A stretch of 18,812 nt of DNA from Blastocatellia bacterium (GCA_016705245.1 JADIYM010000006.1:1-18812); one strand, 5' to 3'. Positions 1 through 8,475 are shown, numbered from the stretch's first letter. A program made the numbers and translations. The notes: a model not told the origin generated them from the letters alone.

Positions 1-427
1 GAAATCGTCGGCGATCACCTCCGCGGCATCCGGAAACCGTTTTCGCGGGGCGTAGTCCGCGCGGTCGTCGATAACGATCCTGCGGTAGCCCGCAAACGTC
101 GCCGCCTTGCAGCGGAATGGCGATGTGGCCCGCGCCACAGATGATGAGCCCGAGCGGCGCTTCGTACGGCCCGACGTAGACTTCGACGTCGCCGTCCGGT
201 CGCGTGGACGAAGCGCGCTGGCACCTGCGCCAGCGCCTCCACGGCCGCGTTCGCGATCGCATCGTCGAGTGCCACGTCGCCGGTCGAGCCCTCGAGCCGT
301 CCCGCTCCATCCGTCACACGAACTTGCGCCCCGCCAACGCGCCGCCCACGACTGTCGCGAGCACGGCGGCTTCGCCGCGGTCGACGCGTTCGACGAGCGA
401 CAGCAGCGCGTCGGTTCCCGTGTCCAT
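1..427 (-). CDS. XdhC/CoxI-family molybdenum cofactor insertion protein, partial and frameshifted
   Basis: Proteins of the XdhC family bind molybdenum cofactor in the cytoplasm and deliver its mature form to xanthine dehydrogenase-type enzymes. Reading down from an ATG at 425-427, the first segment gives MDTGTDALLSLVERVDRGEA followed by AVLATVVGG, a typical XdhC N-terminus. A frame change near 315 leads to TDGAGRLEGSTGD, matching the family's DGRxxGSxG element. The C-terminal Rossmann part follows as LGLIICGAGHIAIPL and, after another shift near 105, as FAGYRRIVIDDRADYAPRKR and the end of the PDAxEVIADDF motif. The gene is cut by the left edge of the window. A GGAG ribosome-binding site lies just upstream of the ATG. 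It is the last visible gene of the molybdenum hydroxylase operon, the usual place for an xdhC homologue. The family call is firm; whether the frameshifts are biological is not known. Confidence 0.8.
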
Positions 428-442
428 TCAGTTAGCTCCGTG

Positions 443-533
443 CCTCTGTGTCTCTGTGCTCTCCGCAGTGCGAAGCGTCTTCTCGTCCTCGAAGACGCTT
501 CGCCACAGAGCCACAGAGACACAAAGCGCAGAG
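443..533. repeat. Hairpin repeat A (CTCTGTG / GCGTCTTC family)
   Basis: A nested inverted repeat fills the spacer between the FAD-subunit gene and xdhC. The inner arms GCGAAGCGTCTTC (470-482) and GAAGACGCTTCGC (491-503) are perfect over 13 bp around an 8-nt loop. The outer arms, CTCTGTGTCTCTGTG-like (from 443) and its complement (504-526), are imperfect. The core is shared, in opposite orientation, with repeat B at 1531-1619. It could act as an RNA hairpin within the operon transcript or be an inert dispersed repeat. Confidence 0.85.
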
Positions 534-534
534 A

Positions 535-1514
535 TCACGGTCGATATCTCACCGCAGCTCCGGAGCGCGGCCGACGAAGTCGACACGACCTGCTTTCGCC
601 AGTGCGGCAGGAAGTCGGTGTTGTCGAGCGGACGCGCCTGGTGCTGCGCGATCTCGCCGGCCTCGGCGATCGCTCTCGTCCGTGAGCCTGCGACCGACGA
701 GCGCAGCGCCCGCTTCTCTTCACGATCATCGGTGACGGGTGGACCGCGCCGAGAACGATTGTTGCTTCTTCGACCGTGCCGTCGGCGGCGGTCTTTACAC
801 GCGCGGCGACGCCGAGCACCGGGAAGTCGAAGCTCGCTCGGCGGCGCAGCTTCACGTACGTTGCCCGCCAGCCGTTGACGGCCGGCAGGTGGATGTCGAC
901 GAGCAGTTCGTCGGCCGCTTCGTGAGGAGGTGATGCCGTCCGCGCCGGAGAGCTCGCGCGCCGACACCTCTCGCTCGCCGTCGGGCGAGATGAACCGCAG
1001 CTTCGCGTCAAGCGCGACTGGATGAGGGGGTCATCGGAGGAGTTGACGGCCCAGCAGACGGGGCCCGAGGGCGCGACCCAGCAGATGTCGCCGTCGTTTC
1101 ATGCACGAAGTCGATCGACTTTCGCCATCCGAAAGACTGGTCGTAGGGAGGTTGCAACGCGTCGAGCAGGAGGTTGCCTCCGATCGTGCCCATTGCGGTG
1201 CAGCAGCGGCGTCGAGATCGTCGAAGCGGCGTAGGCGACCGACGGATACGCCGCGCGGACGCGTTTCGTCCTCGGCGAGGCAGCGTGAGCGTCACGCCAG
1301 CTCCAATTCGAAGTCCCGAGGAAGCCTCGCCCGAGATCTCGCGAAGCGCCTCGGGATGCGGGACAGTCCGACGACGACGGCCGGCGTCTGCTGGCGTCGT
1401 TTATGTTCGGGTAGGTCGGTGCCGCCAGCGACGTAAGGCAGTCGGCCGTGGTCGGCGGTCACCGACGTCCTCGACGGTCGAGGGGGGGTAGTCAAAATCT
1501 GGAAGTCTGAGCAT
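535..1514 (-). CDS. FAD-binding subunit of a molybdenum hydroxylase, 4-hydroxybenzoyl-CoA reductase beta-like, frameshifted
   Basis: This subunit would carry FAD and pass electrons to or from the iron-sulfur clusters. The start ATG is at 1512-1514, giving MLRLPDFDYP. Fragments in changing frames follow: YVAGGTDL, KRRQQTPAVVVGLS and TAMGTIGGNLLLD (the FAD-binding signature). The C-terminal domain reads WRATYVKLRRRASFDFPVLG, then EEATIVLGAVHPSP and ARPLDNTDFLPHWRKQV. Between about 1170 and 1030, local frame repair gives TRC, DFCM, GDICWV and GPVCWAV with a DQSFGWRKSIDF stretch. That is the four-cysteine loop which holds an extra [4Fe-4S] cluster in 4-hydroxybenzoyl-CoA reductase and is absent from xanthine dehydrogenase and CO dehydrogenase. 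The repaired length of about 326 residues fits the family. At least six frame changes are present. The end is set by a TGA at about 535, directly against repeat A. The subunit call is strong; the substrate is inferred. Confidence 0.82.
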
Positions 1515-1530
1515 ATTTGGTTTCTAGAGT

Positions 1531-1619
1531 CTCTGTGCCCTGCGTCTTGCTCTTGGTGGAAGGCGTCTTCGAGGACTTGAAGACGCTGCTGCTGGAACAC
1601 CAGGCTGAAGACCCAGAGG
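1531..1619. repeat. Hairpin repeat B, relative of repeat A
   Basis: This repeat occupies most of the 113-nt spacer between the stop of the molybdenum-subunit gene and the FAD-subunit start. The inner stem is GCGTCTTC (1563-1570) with GAAGACGC (1579-1586). Outer partial complementarity includes TGGTG/CACCA and CTCTG/CAGAG. The 24-nt core matches repeat A on the opposite strand at 22 positions. Flanking CTCTGTG is also shared. Confidence 0.8.
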
Positions 1620-1625
1620 AAATCC

Positions 1626-4213
1626 TCAATTCAAATTCAATGATACCGCTCCATCCATCGTGTTTGTGCGATGCCCGCTCGGGTCCGCACTCGGCACCGG
1701 CATGTGCTTCGGATCGTCGGTCGCGCGACCGTCTCCACCCTCCCAGGGCGGCGGAACGCAGTGCGGCGCGTGCCACTCGACCGGTGGCGTCTTCATCGGT
1801 CCGAAGCGGCCTTCCTTCCCGTCCGCCTTCGCCCGGATCGCCTTGAGCACCTTCTCCGCCGAGATCGGCACCTCGTCGACCCGCACACCGACCGCATCGA
1901 ACACCGCGTTCGCGACGGCAGGCATGATCGGCAGCAGTGGTCCCTGCCCGACCTCTTTCGCACCGTACGGCCCGTTCGGATCCGGATCTTCGATGAGGTA
2001 GGTGACGACGTCGCACATCTCCATCGTCGTCGGACTCTTGTATTCGAGCATCGACGGGAACTTGTGCACGACGCCGCGGTTGCCGCGGTACTCCATCGCT
2101 TCCATGAGGCGCCTCGCCGAGGCCCATGTAGACGCTGCCTTCGACCTGGCCCATCACGAGCGTCGGGTTGATCGACCGTCCGATGTCGTGGGCGATGTAG
2201 ATCCGCTCGACGGCGACAAGGCCCGTTTCGGGATCGACGTCGACCTCCGCGATGGCCGCCGAGTAGCTGTACGCCGGCGACGGGCCCACGCCCCGCCCTG
2301 CACCGGCCCGGCGATCGGGCGCCGGGAGCCGGTCGAACCGATCGTTCCAACCGCCGTTTCCGCAAACTGGACGGCTTCGGCGAACGTCACGCCGGTCTCG
2401 GGTTCTCGGCGTCGAACACGCGGCTGCCGCCAAGACGAGCCGAGACCGCGGAATGGAAAGTCTCTTCGAGACGGCTTCGGCGAGCGCGCGCGCGCGCGTT
2501 CAGCGCTTTCGATCGCGGCGTTGGCTCACCATGGCGTCACGCGGCTCCGGTAGCTGCCGAGGTCCACCGCGTCAGGTCCGCTGTCGCCGCACACGACGCG
2601 GATGTCGACCGGATCGATGCCGAGCACATCCGCGACGACAAAACGCGAGCACCGGAGTCCGATCCCTGGCCGATGTCGGTCGCGCCGCAGAAAACCGCGA
2701 CGCCCGCCTGAGCGGTCGAGCTTGATCTGCACCCCGAGTGCGGCATCGTTCCAGTAGATCGGCAGGCCGGCGCCCGACAGGTACGACCCGCACGCGATGC
2801 CGACACCTTTGCCGTACGGCAGCTTTCGGAACTTGTTGTACCAGTCCGATCCTTCGACGACCTTGTCGATGCACGGACCGAGGCCCATCGATCCGACCCG
2901 CAGCCAGTTCGCCGTCATCGAGTGCGGCGGCACGAGGTTCTGCTTCCGGATCTCGACCGGGTCGAGGTTGAGGTCCTCGGCGATCTTGTCGAGCTGGATC
3001 TCGACGCCGAACCGCGGCTGTGGCGTACCGTGGCCACGTTTCGGCCCGCACGGCGGCTTGTTCGTGAAGCAGCGCACCGGAATCGAACTTAGCGGTCGAC
3101 GTGGTAGGTGACCTCGCAGCGCGCCGGTGTAGAACGTCGACGCGACGCCGTAGCTGCCGTACGCGCCGCCGTCGATGTAGGTCTGCGAGTGCATGCCGAG
3201 GATGCAGCCGTTCGCGTCGACGCCGGTCGAAGCGCATAGGCACCGGATGGCGGCCGCGGTGGCAGTAGAAACTTCCTCTCGGGTGAGGCAGATCTTCACC
3301 GGACGGCCGGTGATCATCGCGAGTTTCGCGACGACGATCTCGTGGTTGAAGATGTCGGACTTGCCGCCGAAGCCGCCACCGTTCGGGATGGCGACGACGC
3401 GCACGCGCGACGGCGGTAGCTCGAGCACCTTGGCGAGCGCGCGGTGTACGTAGTGCGGCGTCTGGGTCGAGCTCCAGAGCGTGATTTTGCCGTCGGGGTG
3501 CCATTCGGCAAGCGAGGCGTGCTGCTCGAGCGGCAGGTGGGTGTTGCCTTCGTAGAAGAATAGGTCTTCGCGGACGTGGTGCGCGCCGGCAAGGGCTTCG
3601 TCGACGTTGCCGAACTCGAGGTTCACGCGCTTGTGGATGTTGCCTTCTTCGCCGTAGTCGTGGATGCGCGGCTCGGGCGTCTTGAGGGCGGACTGCACTG
3701 AGTCGATCGTCGCGAGTTTCTCGTAGACGACGTCGATGAGGCGGCACGCGGCCTCGGCGGTTTCTTCGTCGCAAGCGGCGACGGCGGCGACGGGGTCGCC
3801 GATGTAGCGGACTCGCTCGAGGCAGAGGGCGTGTTCGTCCTGGCTGACGGGCAGGGATTCCGTAGGTGATCGGCATCGACGCGCCGGTGAGCACGGCGAA
3901 GACGCCGTCGAGGGCTTCGGCCTTCGAGGTGTCGATCGAAACGATGCGCGCGTGGGCTTGGTCGAGCGCAGTAGTTCGCGTGGAGCATCCGCGGCAGGAC
4001 GAGGTCGTCGGCGAACTTCATCGTGCCGAGGACCTTCGAGCGCGAGTCGACCTTCACGAACGGCTTGCCGATGACGGCGCCGTCGGATCGTTTCGCCACC
4101 GCCTTCGGGTGGACTCCGACGGGCTCGCCCGTTTCTCCGTGCCCATTCGAGCCGTTTGCGCCTTTGCGCCTTTGCGCCTTTGCGCGGGATGTCTCTTCGT
4201 TAGGGCCGCCCAT
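1626..4213 (-). CDS. Molybdopterin-binding catalytic subunit of a xanthine dehydrogenase/4-hydroxybenzoyl-CoA reductase-family enzyme, frameshifted
   Basis: This is the large catalytic subunit that binds molybdopterin and the substrate. The start ATG at 4211-4213 overlaps the end of the [2Fe-2S] gene by 14 nt. The N-terminus contains a repeat-encoded AKAQRRKGA, then VIGKPFVKVDSRSKVLGTMK and FADDLVLPRMLHA, the usual start of the family's a/b hammerhead domain. Later segments include DEALAGAHHVREDLFFYEGN, NGGGFGGKSDIF (cofactor-binding glycine loop), GHGTPQPRFGVE, CGATDIGQGSDS, AHDIGRSINPTLVMGQVEGS and GPYGAKEVGQGPLLPIMPAV, ending ...AVSLNLN. The repaired length is about 860 residues, longer than the usual 770-800, partly because of the N-terminal extension and a tail of about 60 residues. 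At least eight frame changes break it. The last motif has Gln where the family's catalytic Glu is expected. The family is certain and the substrate is unknown. Confidence 0.88.
4154..4184. repeat. Octamer tandem repeat (CCTTTGCG) inside the N-terminus of the molybdenum subunit gene
   Basis: Three full copies of CCTTTGCG, preceded by a partial GTTTGCG, lie within the coding region. On the coding strand they encode AKAQRRKGA. Because the unit is 8 bp, gain or loss of one copy would shift the reading frame near the start codon. The peptide is not conserved in family members and looks repeat-derived. Confidence 0.85.
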
Positions 4214-4754
4214 AGATCGCCTCCTCGAGGATGTCGGCTTCCTCGCCCCGCATCCGCGCCGCCGCCAACTCGACCGCCTCGTAGATCTTCACGTACCCGG
4301 TGCACCTGCAGATCGACGACGACAGAGCCTCACGAATTTCGTCCCGCGTCGGGCTCGGGTTCTTCTCGAGCAGCACCTGCGCGGTCAGCATAAACTCGGT
4401 GTGCAGTACCCGCACTGCGCGGCGCCGTAGACGGCAAACGCTTCCTGAATGGGATGGAGCGTCGGTCCATCCGCCATGCCCTCGACCGTCGTGACGTCGT
4501 GGCCCTCGGCCTCGAGCCCGAGCACGAGGCACGCGGAACCGGCTCGCCATCGATGAGGACCGCGCACGCCCCGCACTCCCCGAGCTCGCGGCCGTGCTTC
4601 GTGCCCGTGAGACACAGATCCTCGCGCAGGACTTCCAGCAGCGACTTGTGCGGTGCAAAGAGCACGTCGACGGGCTCGCCGTTGAGGTGAACTGGGCGCG
4701 CCGTTTGGCTGGACGGCCGTTGCGGGCGCGCGTGATCTGCACGGGAGCGCTCAT
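4200..4754 (-). CDS. [2Fe-2S] subunit of the molybdenum hydroxylase, frameshifted
   Basis: This small electron-transfer subunit should carry two [2Fe-2S] clusters linking the molybdenum centre to FAD. The ATG at 4752-4754 overlaps the tetR stop as ATGA. The segments are MSAPVQITRARNGRP; then, in a second frame, VHLNGEPVDVLFAPHKSLLE and LREDLCLTGTKHGRELGECG followed by ACAVLIDGEPV; then LEAEGHDVTTVEGMADG and QCGYCTP; then, back in the first frame, FMLTAQVLLEKN, SICRCTGYVKIYEAV and a C-terminus ending EEAIYGRP. The second, all-helical [2Fe-2S] domain has its CGYC and CRC motifs. In the first, plant-ferredoxin-type domain the expected KHGC is KHGR, so one cluster ligand appears to be missing. 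The span of 185 codons is slightly longer than the usual 150-165 residues. There are three or so frame changes. Overlaps on both sides show translational coupling in the operon. Confidence 0.88.
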   Translation of the reverse strand: MSAPVQITRARNGRPAKRRAQFTSTASPSTCSLHRTSRCWKSCARICVSRARSTAASSGSAGRARSSSMASRFRVPRARARGRGPRRHDGRGHGGWTDAPSHSGSVCRLRRRAVRVLHTEFMLTAQVLLEKNPSPTRDEIREALSSSICRCTGYVKIYEAVELAAARMRGEEADILEEAIYGRP

Positions 4755-5414
4755 CGAATCCTCCGGAGGTTGGACGTGGCGGGCTCCGGCAATCGGAGAC
4801 CGTCGAGAAACAGCGCGGCGAAGTGCTCGCCGATCGCCTGGGGTGATCGTTCGCCGCCGGGCTTGTACCAGCGGGTGGATGCGTTGAGCGCACCGAGGAT
4901 AGCGAGTGCCGCGAGCTTGGCATCGACGGACGCGAAGCGCCGCGACAATCCCTGCTCAATAAGTGCTCGAAACCTCGCTTCGTAAAGATCGCGCTTGGCA
5001 ATCACACGTCCGCGAAGCTCATCGGGCAGCGCGTGGACTTCGGTGTGGGCCGAAGCGCCATCGAGCTTTCGTCGAGCACGCAGACGACGTGCGAGACGAT
5101 CGCCCGCCGCACCCGTTCCACGACGTCGAGATCCGACTCGCAATCGCATCGACGCCAGCAATCAGGGTGTCGAGCGAGTAGTCCTGGCAGAAGAAGAGCA
5201 GCTCGTGTTTGTTCGAGAAGTAGTAGTAGAGGTTGCCCTTCGCCATGTCGAGGCGCTCGGCAATTTCGTCCATCGACGCCGAGGCGTAACCCCGATCGCG
5301 AAACACCCCCGCCGCCGCCCGCAGAATCGCGAGCCGCCGCTCCACGGCCTTGCGCTCCCGGCGCGACGGCTCGACCTCGACGGCATTCGAATCAACGGTC
5401 AAATTTTGACTCAC
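4751..5414 (-). CDS. TetR-family transcriptional repressor of the molybdenum hydroxylase operon, frameshifted
   Basis: This is a helix-turn-helix repressor expected to bind DNA as a dimer and be released by a small ligand, plausibly the substrate of the enzyme encoded downstream. The N-terminal segment contains RRLAILRAAAGVFRDRGYAS, then ASMDEIAERLDMAKGNLYYY with FSNKHELLFFCQ, a textbook TetR DNA-binding domain at about residues 20-75. The C-terminal part, reached after frame changes around 5140 and 5040, includes LPDELRGRVIAKRDLYEARF, RALIEQGLSRRF and GERSPQAIGEHFAALFLDGL. It ends LRRIR with a TGA that overlaps the next ATG. The start is taken as GTG at 5412-5414 because an in-frame TGA lies just upstream; a TTG 12 nt downstream is an alternative. 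The repaired length is about 220 residues, normal for TetR. Position as first gene of the operon and a palindrome over the promoter argue for autoregulation. Confidence 0.88.
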
Positions 5415-5423
5415 GGGTCAAAA
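5404..5423. promoter_or_regulatory. Candidate TetR operator overlapping the tetR start
   Basis: On the coding strand the site reads TTTTGAC-CCGTGA-GTCAAAA, with perfect 7-bp arms and a 6-bp centre. It covers the downstream half of the putative -10 element and the GTG start codon. This is the expected place for an autorepressor site. Binding is inferred, not shown. Confidence 0.6.
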
Positions 5424-5450
5424 CTAGCTGCGTCCTCGCAAGCCTGTCAA
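5421..5450 (-). promoter_or_regulatory. Candidate sigma-70-type promoter for the tetR operon
   Basis: On the minus strand, a perfect TTGACA (5445-5450) is followed after 18 nt by TAGTTT (5421-5426). Transcription would begin about 7 nt downstream, at or next to the GTG start codon, giving a leaderless or near-leaderless mRNA. The -10 match is only 3 of 6. Confidence 0.5.
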
Positions 5451-5478
5451 GAAGGACCACGGATTCCGCGGAACTGAC

Positions 5479-5497
5479 GTATCAACACAGATCAGAA
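5479..5497. repeat. Partial copy of the ATCAACACxGATC repeat
   Basis: The stretch GTATCAACACAGATCAGAA resembles the arm of the palindrome at 16737-16785 and the repeat at 13367-13533. No second arm is evident here, so it looks like a half-copy. It lies in the 346-nt stretch between the tetR start and the phoD stop. Confidence 0.45.
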
Positions 5498-5569
5498 TCC
5501 CGGGTTACGAATCCCTCTACTTTTTTCCGGGTTCCGGAACAGACAGGCCACGACAAATCTTGTGCGTCA

Positions 5570-5700
5570 AGCGATCCGCGATCTCGGTGTGACGCGGAAT
5601 CGTTTCGCACTCGCCTATCTGTACATTCTTCTTGAATAGTCCTTGACCTCGGCGCGCGAGCACAACCGCTTGGCGTGTCGCGTGGACGTCGAATTCCCAA
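5570..5700 (-). pseudogene. Degraded remnant of an HNH endonuclease
   Basis: Reading down from about 5700, one frame gives HATRQAVVLARRGQGLFKKN followed by VQI. This resembles the ARRGQGLFRxNV element that precedes the HNH nuclease core in a common family of restriction-associated HNH proteins. In a neighbouring frame the next bases give RFRVT, then PRSRIA and a stop, which weakly matches the CRVTG...IASHIK core with the first cysteine codon changed. No start codon, no complete HNH motif and no C-terminus are visible. It may be a relic of a larger gene. The identification rests on one short motif. Confidence 0.35.
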
Positions 5701-5760
5701 CGGGAGGCAATCTACCTCTCACCCGAACCCGAATCGCGCTACGTCGCCGCAGGGGCACGG

Positions 5761-7816
5761 TCAGATCGACAGGCCGAGGTCGCCTTCCAGAACCTCTTGC
5801 TTGAGACGCGGCCGCTCGCCCGGTCCCCACAGCTTGGCGGAATGCACGACGCGGTAGCGCAACGGCCCGCCATCCGGGCTCGCGCTGCGGGTGACCGGCC
5901 GCGGGATGCACACGAACTCGGTTCGCATCTCGTCGCCGGTGAGGCGCACCTTCGCGTAGCCGTGGCCGCCCATGTCGACGAACTCGAGGTGCGGCGCAAG
6001 CTCCGGGTTCGAGAGCGCGCGTGCGCGCTTGAGGTCGAAGCTCTTCGCATACTCGAGGCACGAGCGGACGCCATGCCGGAGCAGCATGTTGTAGGTCCAG
6101 TCTGGCCGACCGCCATCCGGCCGGTCCGCGAGGTACAAGGCGCGTAGCGGGTTGGTCTTCTTCAAACCATGCTCGTACGATTCCATCGCTCCAGGGCTTA
6201 CCAGCGACGCGCCGACGAAGCTCAATCCCACGGGTTCGAATTTCCGCGGGGGGGAGATAGGCGGCAGCATATCCGGCCCAGAAACTGTGACGGTCTCCGG
6301 AGACGATGGCGAAGCCGGTGATCTTCGCATCGCGCACGAGATCGTAGATCTCGCTCCGCTCGACGTATGCAGAGCCGAAGTCGGTTTGGCCGATCTGGCC
6401 GTAGGTGTCCGATGGCCACGGCTTTTCGGTCATTTCGGCAGGCAGGTTCTGCGGGTCGATACGTGTCAAGGCCCCGAGCGAATTGCCCCAGATCTTCCAG
6501 GTCGCGGCCGATCGCCGAAGCTGGTCCTTGAACCACGCCTTTTGTTCCGCTCCGAGAATGGTGCGCGGCGCCGAATCCCTTCGCGGATTCGGAATGCGAG
6601 CGTCGCGAAATGAAAGCTCGGTCGGCGGGTTCCCGCCGCCGTACGCGCGACCCGCATCGAGGGCGATCATGGCCTCCTCGGAGAACATCCCGTTGAACTT
6701 CGGGTCGTAGATCTTGCCGACATCGCCAGCATCGGTGGGGTCCTCGCCGGCGAAGCTTCGTTGATCGGTGATGAAGAGATCCAGGTGTTTGCCGTAGTGG
6801 AGCGTTCGGTACGCCTTGAGGCTGTTGATGGCGATGAGGTTGTTCGGCTCGAGGCCGAGGCCATTCTCGTCCCACTTGTCGATCGCAACATTCTTGACCG
6901 CAGGCGGACCGAAGAAGTCGAGAGAGCCGCTCGGCGGCTTCACCGCGCCGGGATGTACTCAAACCACGCCTGGTTCGCGGCGACCTTGACGGTCTGCCCG
7001 GGTCGTCCTTCGTCGCCCGGAAACAAGATGCTCTGCCGGCCGAGCCAGGAAAACTCATCGGTTGTCCCAGATGCAGACGAAGGGCCACGCGCGAGCGTCC
7101 TGCAGGTCGGGGTCGGCGAGATAGCCTTTGTAAATCCGACGGTAGCCATCGACCGTCAGCGGTAGTGAAGTTTGCCGTTGGCGCCGCCATCGGGGATGCG
7201 CGCGACCTCGTAGATCGTGCGGTCGTACCGCGTCGCCCCTCCTCCGGATATTGAACCACCTCGTAAATGAAGTCGCCGAGGTGAAGCACGAAATCGAGCT
7301 GGTCGCCCGGGCGGCGCGTTCATCTTCGAAGATCATGCGGCGAAAGGCGTTGAGCTTGCCTTCGTTGATGTCCTGGCAGCTGACAAAGGTGAAGTTCACC
7401 GGTCGCGGATCGTTCGGCAGCGGCGCGGTGATGGTGCGGCCGATGCGGCTGCCGTTGCCGTCAGCGTCGGTGAATCGATACCAATAGACCCGCGCCGGCT
7501 TGAGCCCGCCGACGAGCACCCTGGCCGTCCAGTCAGACGCTAGCGAAACCGGAGCGCGCGCCTGCGCCACGACCCGGCGGAACCCCTCGTCTTCAGCGAC
7601 TTCGACCGTCAGTATCTGGCGCTCGCCTTTCGCGAAGGGCCTGCGAGTCCACAGAATCACGCTGCCGGAGTCCGGGTCGCCCGAAGCTACACCCTCCGGG
7701 TAGAGATCGCGTCGTTCGCGCCAGCGCGTGCGAGACGCTCCCGCGGCGCCCGACCATGCGAGCGTCGCACCAATGGCAGAAGCGAGCTCGAGGAACTCGC
7801 GGCGGCTGATAGTCAT
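5761..7816 (-). CDS. phoD: PhoD-type alkaline phosphatase/phosphodiesterase with Tat signal, frameshifted
   Basis: PhoD enzymes release phosphate from phosphomono- and diesters outside the cytoplasm, using a calcium/iron centre. The product starts MTISRREFLELAS, with a twin-arginine motif and a hydrophobic Ala-rich stretch, so export by the Tat system is expected. The N-terminal PhoD domain shows YPEGVASGDPDSGSVILWTR. The catalytic domain shows TFVSCQDINEGKLNAFRRM, then HLGDFIYEVVQYPEEG, WDN followed by a shifted HEFSWLG, ITDQRSF, LGAEQKAWFKDQL, WKIWGNSLGALTRID and GFAIVSGDRHSFWAGY, all metal-site motifs of the family. The C-terminal part has GPGAMESYEHGLKKTNPLRA-like text (reads SPGAMESYEHGL) and ends EVLEGDLGLSI. 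The repaired length is about 685 residues, longer than the 520-580 typical of the family. Frame changes occur near 7330, 7250, 7160, 7060, 6945 and 6240. It appears monocistronic. No Pho box was recognised upstream. Confidence 0.88.
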
Positions 7817-8172
7817 GACATGCCCCCACTCGGATGCGTGTCCGTGCGTCGCAGAAGCGCATCAACCGCTCGATGTCGTTGGACCCGACCAATCGCGTTG
7901 AGCTCCAGGTCGCGAACGGCACCTCCGTCATCCGTCAGTTCGTTGATGGTCGACAGAACCGCAGGTCTGTTACTTGAGATTCAGCGAAATAGTTTCATGG
8001 CGGGGCCGTGCTACTAGGTTTCAATCAATAGGACCACGACGTTACCTTGGAACGCGGACTCACAGGCAGCTATCTCGTAACCAACACAGGCAGCATCTCG
8101 TTCCGATTCGCCCTGCGGTAGGCCGGGCTTCCACGTGGGCGTCGCGACGAATGCAGTCGGCCGAGAGCGACG
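7817..8172. other. 356-nt stretch with no assignable gene
   Basis: On the minus strand 7931-7815 one frame has GC-rich third positions and reads TEVPFATWSSTRLVGSNDIE and RLMRFCDA, but it has no recognisable family and no convincing end before phoD. It may be a scrap of a lost gene. Nothing else was seen: no tRNA, no clear promoter and no repeat. Confidence 0.4.
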
Positions 8173-8475
8173 CTACCCGGCATCCGAGAGCAGGGCGACG
8201 ATGTCGCGGTATCCGCTCAGGATCCGAATGATTTCGACGCCGTCGGCTTGAAGACGGTAGACAACCAGATACGAGCCCACCGGCCAGAAGCGGATGTCCG
8301 AAGAGGTCAGGTCCGCGCGCAAATGGCCGATTTCGGGCATCGCAGCGAACCTCTGGCACGCTCGCTGTATCTCCTCAATGAGGCGGTCGGCGGCGGCGAG
8401 GTCATCTGTCGAAATGTACTCCCAGATGTCGACGAGGTCGTCCCGAGCGGACGGAGAGAAAACGACTGGCAGCAT
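8173..8475 (-). CDS. parE: ParE/RelE-superfamily toxin
   Basis: This 100-residue protein is the toxin half of a type II toxin-antitoxin pair. ParE toxins poison DNA gyrase, while the related RelE proteins cleave mRNA on the ribosome. The sequence has the compact family layout: MLPVVFSPSARDDLVDIWEY at the N-terminus, then AADRLIEEIQRACQRFAAMP, EIGHLRADLTSSDIRFWPVG and SYLVVYRLQADGVEIIRILS. The SARDDLxDIWEYI helix and the YLVVYR...ILS strands are typical of ParE. The ATG overlaps the antitoxin stop by one base (TGATG), so translation is coupled. It is intact and in one frame, unlike most genes nearby. Confidence 0.9.
   Translation of the reverse strand: MLPVVFSPSARDDLVDIWEYISTDDLAAADRLIEEIQRACQRFAAMPEIGHLRADLTSSDIRFWPVGSYLVVYRLQADGVEIIRILSGYRDIVALLSDAG

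Noticed and set aside
107..2553. Several long plus-strand reading frames opposite the molybdenum hydroxylase operon
   Set aside because: They are arginine- and proline-rich, match no family and mirror the GC bias of the minus-strand genes, whose motifs are clear.
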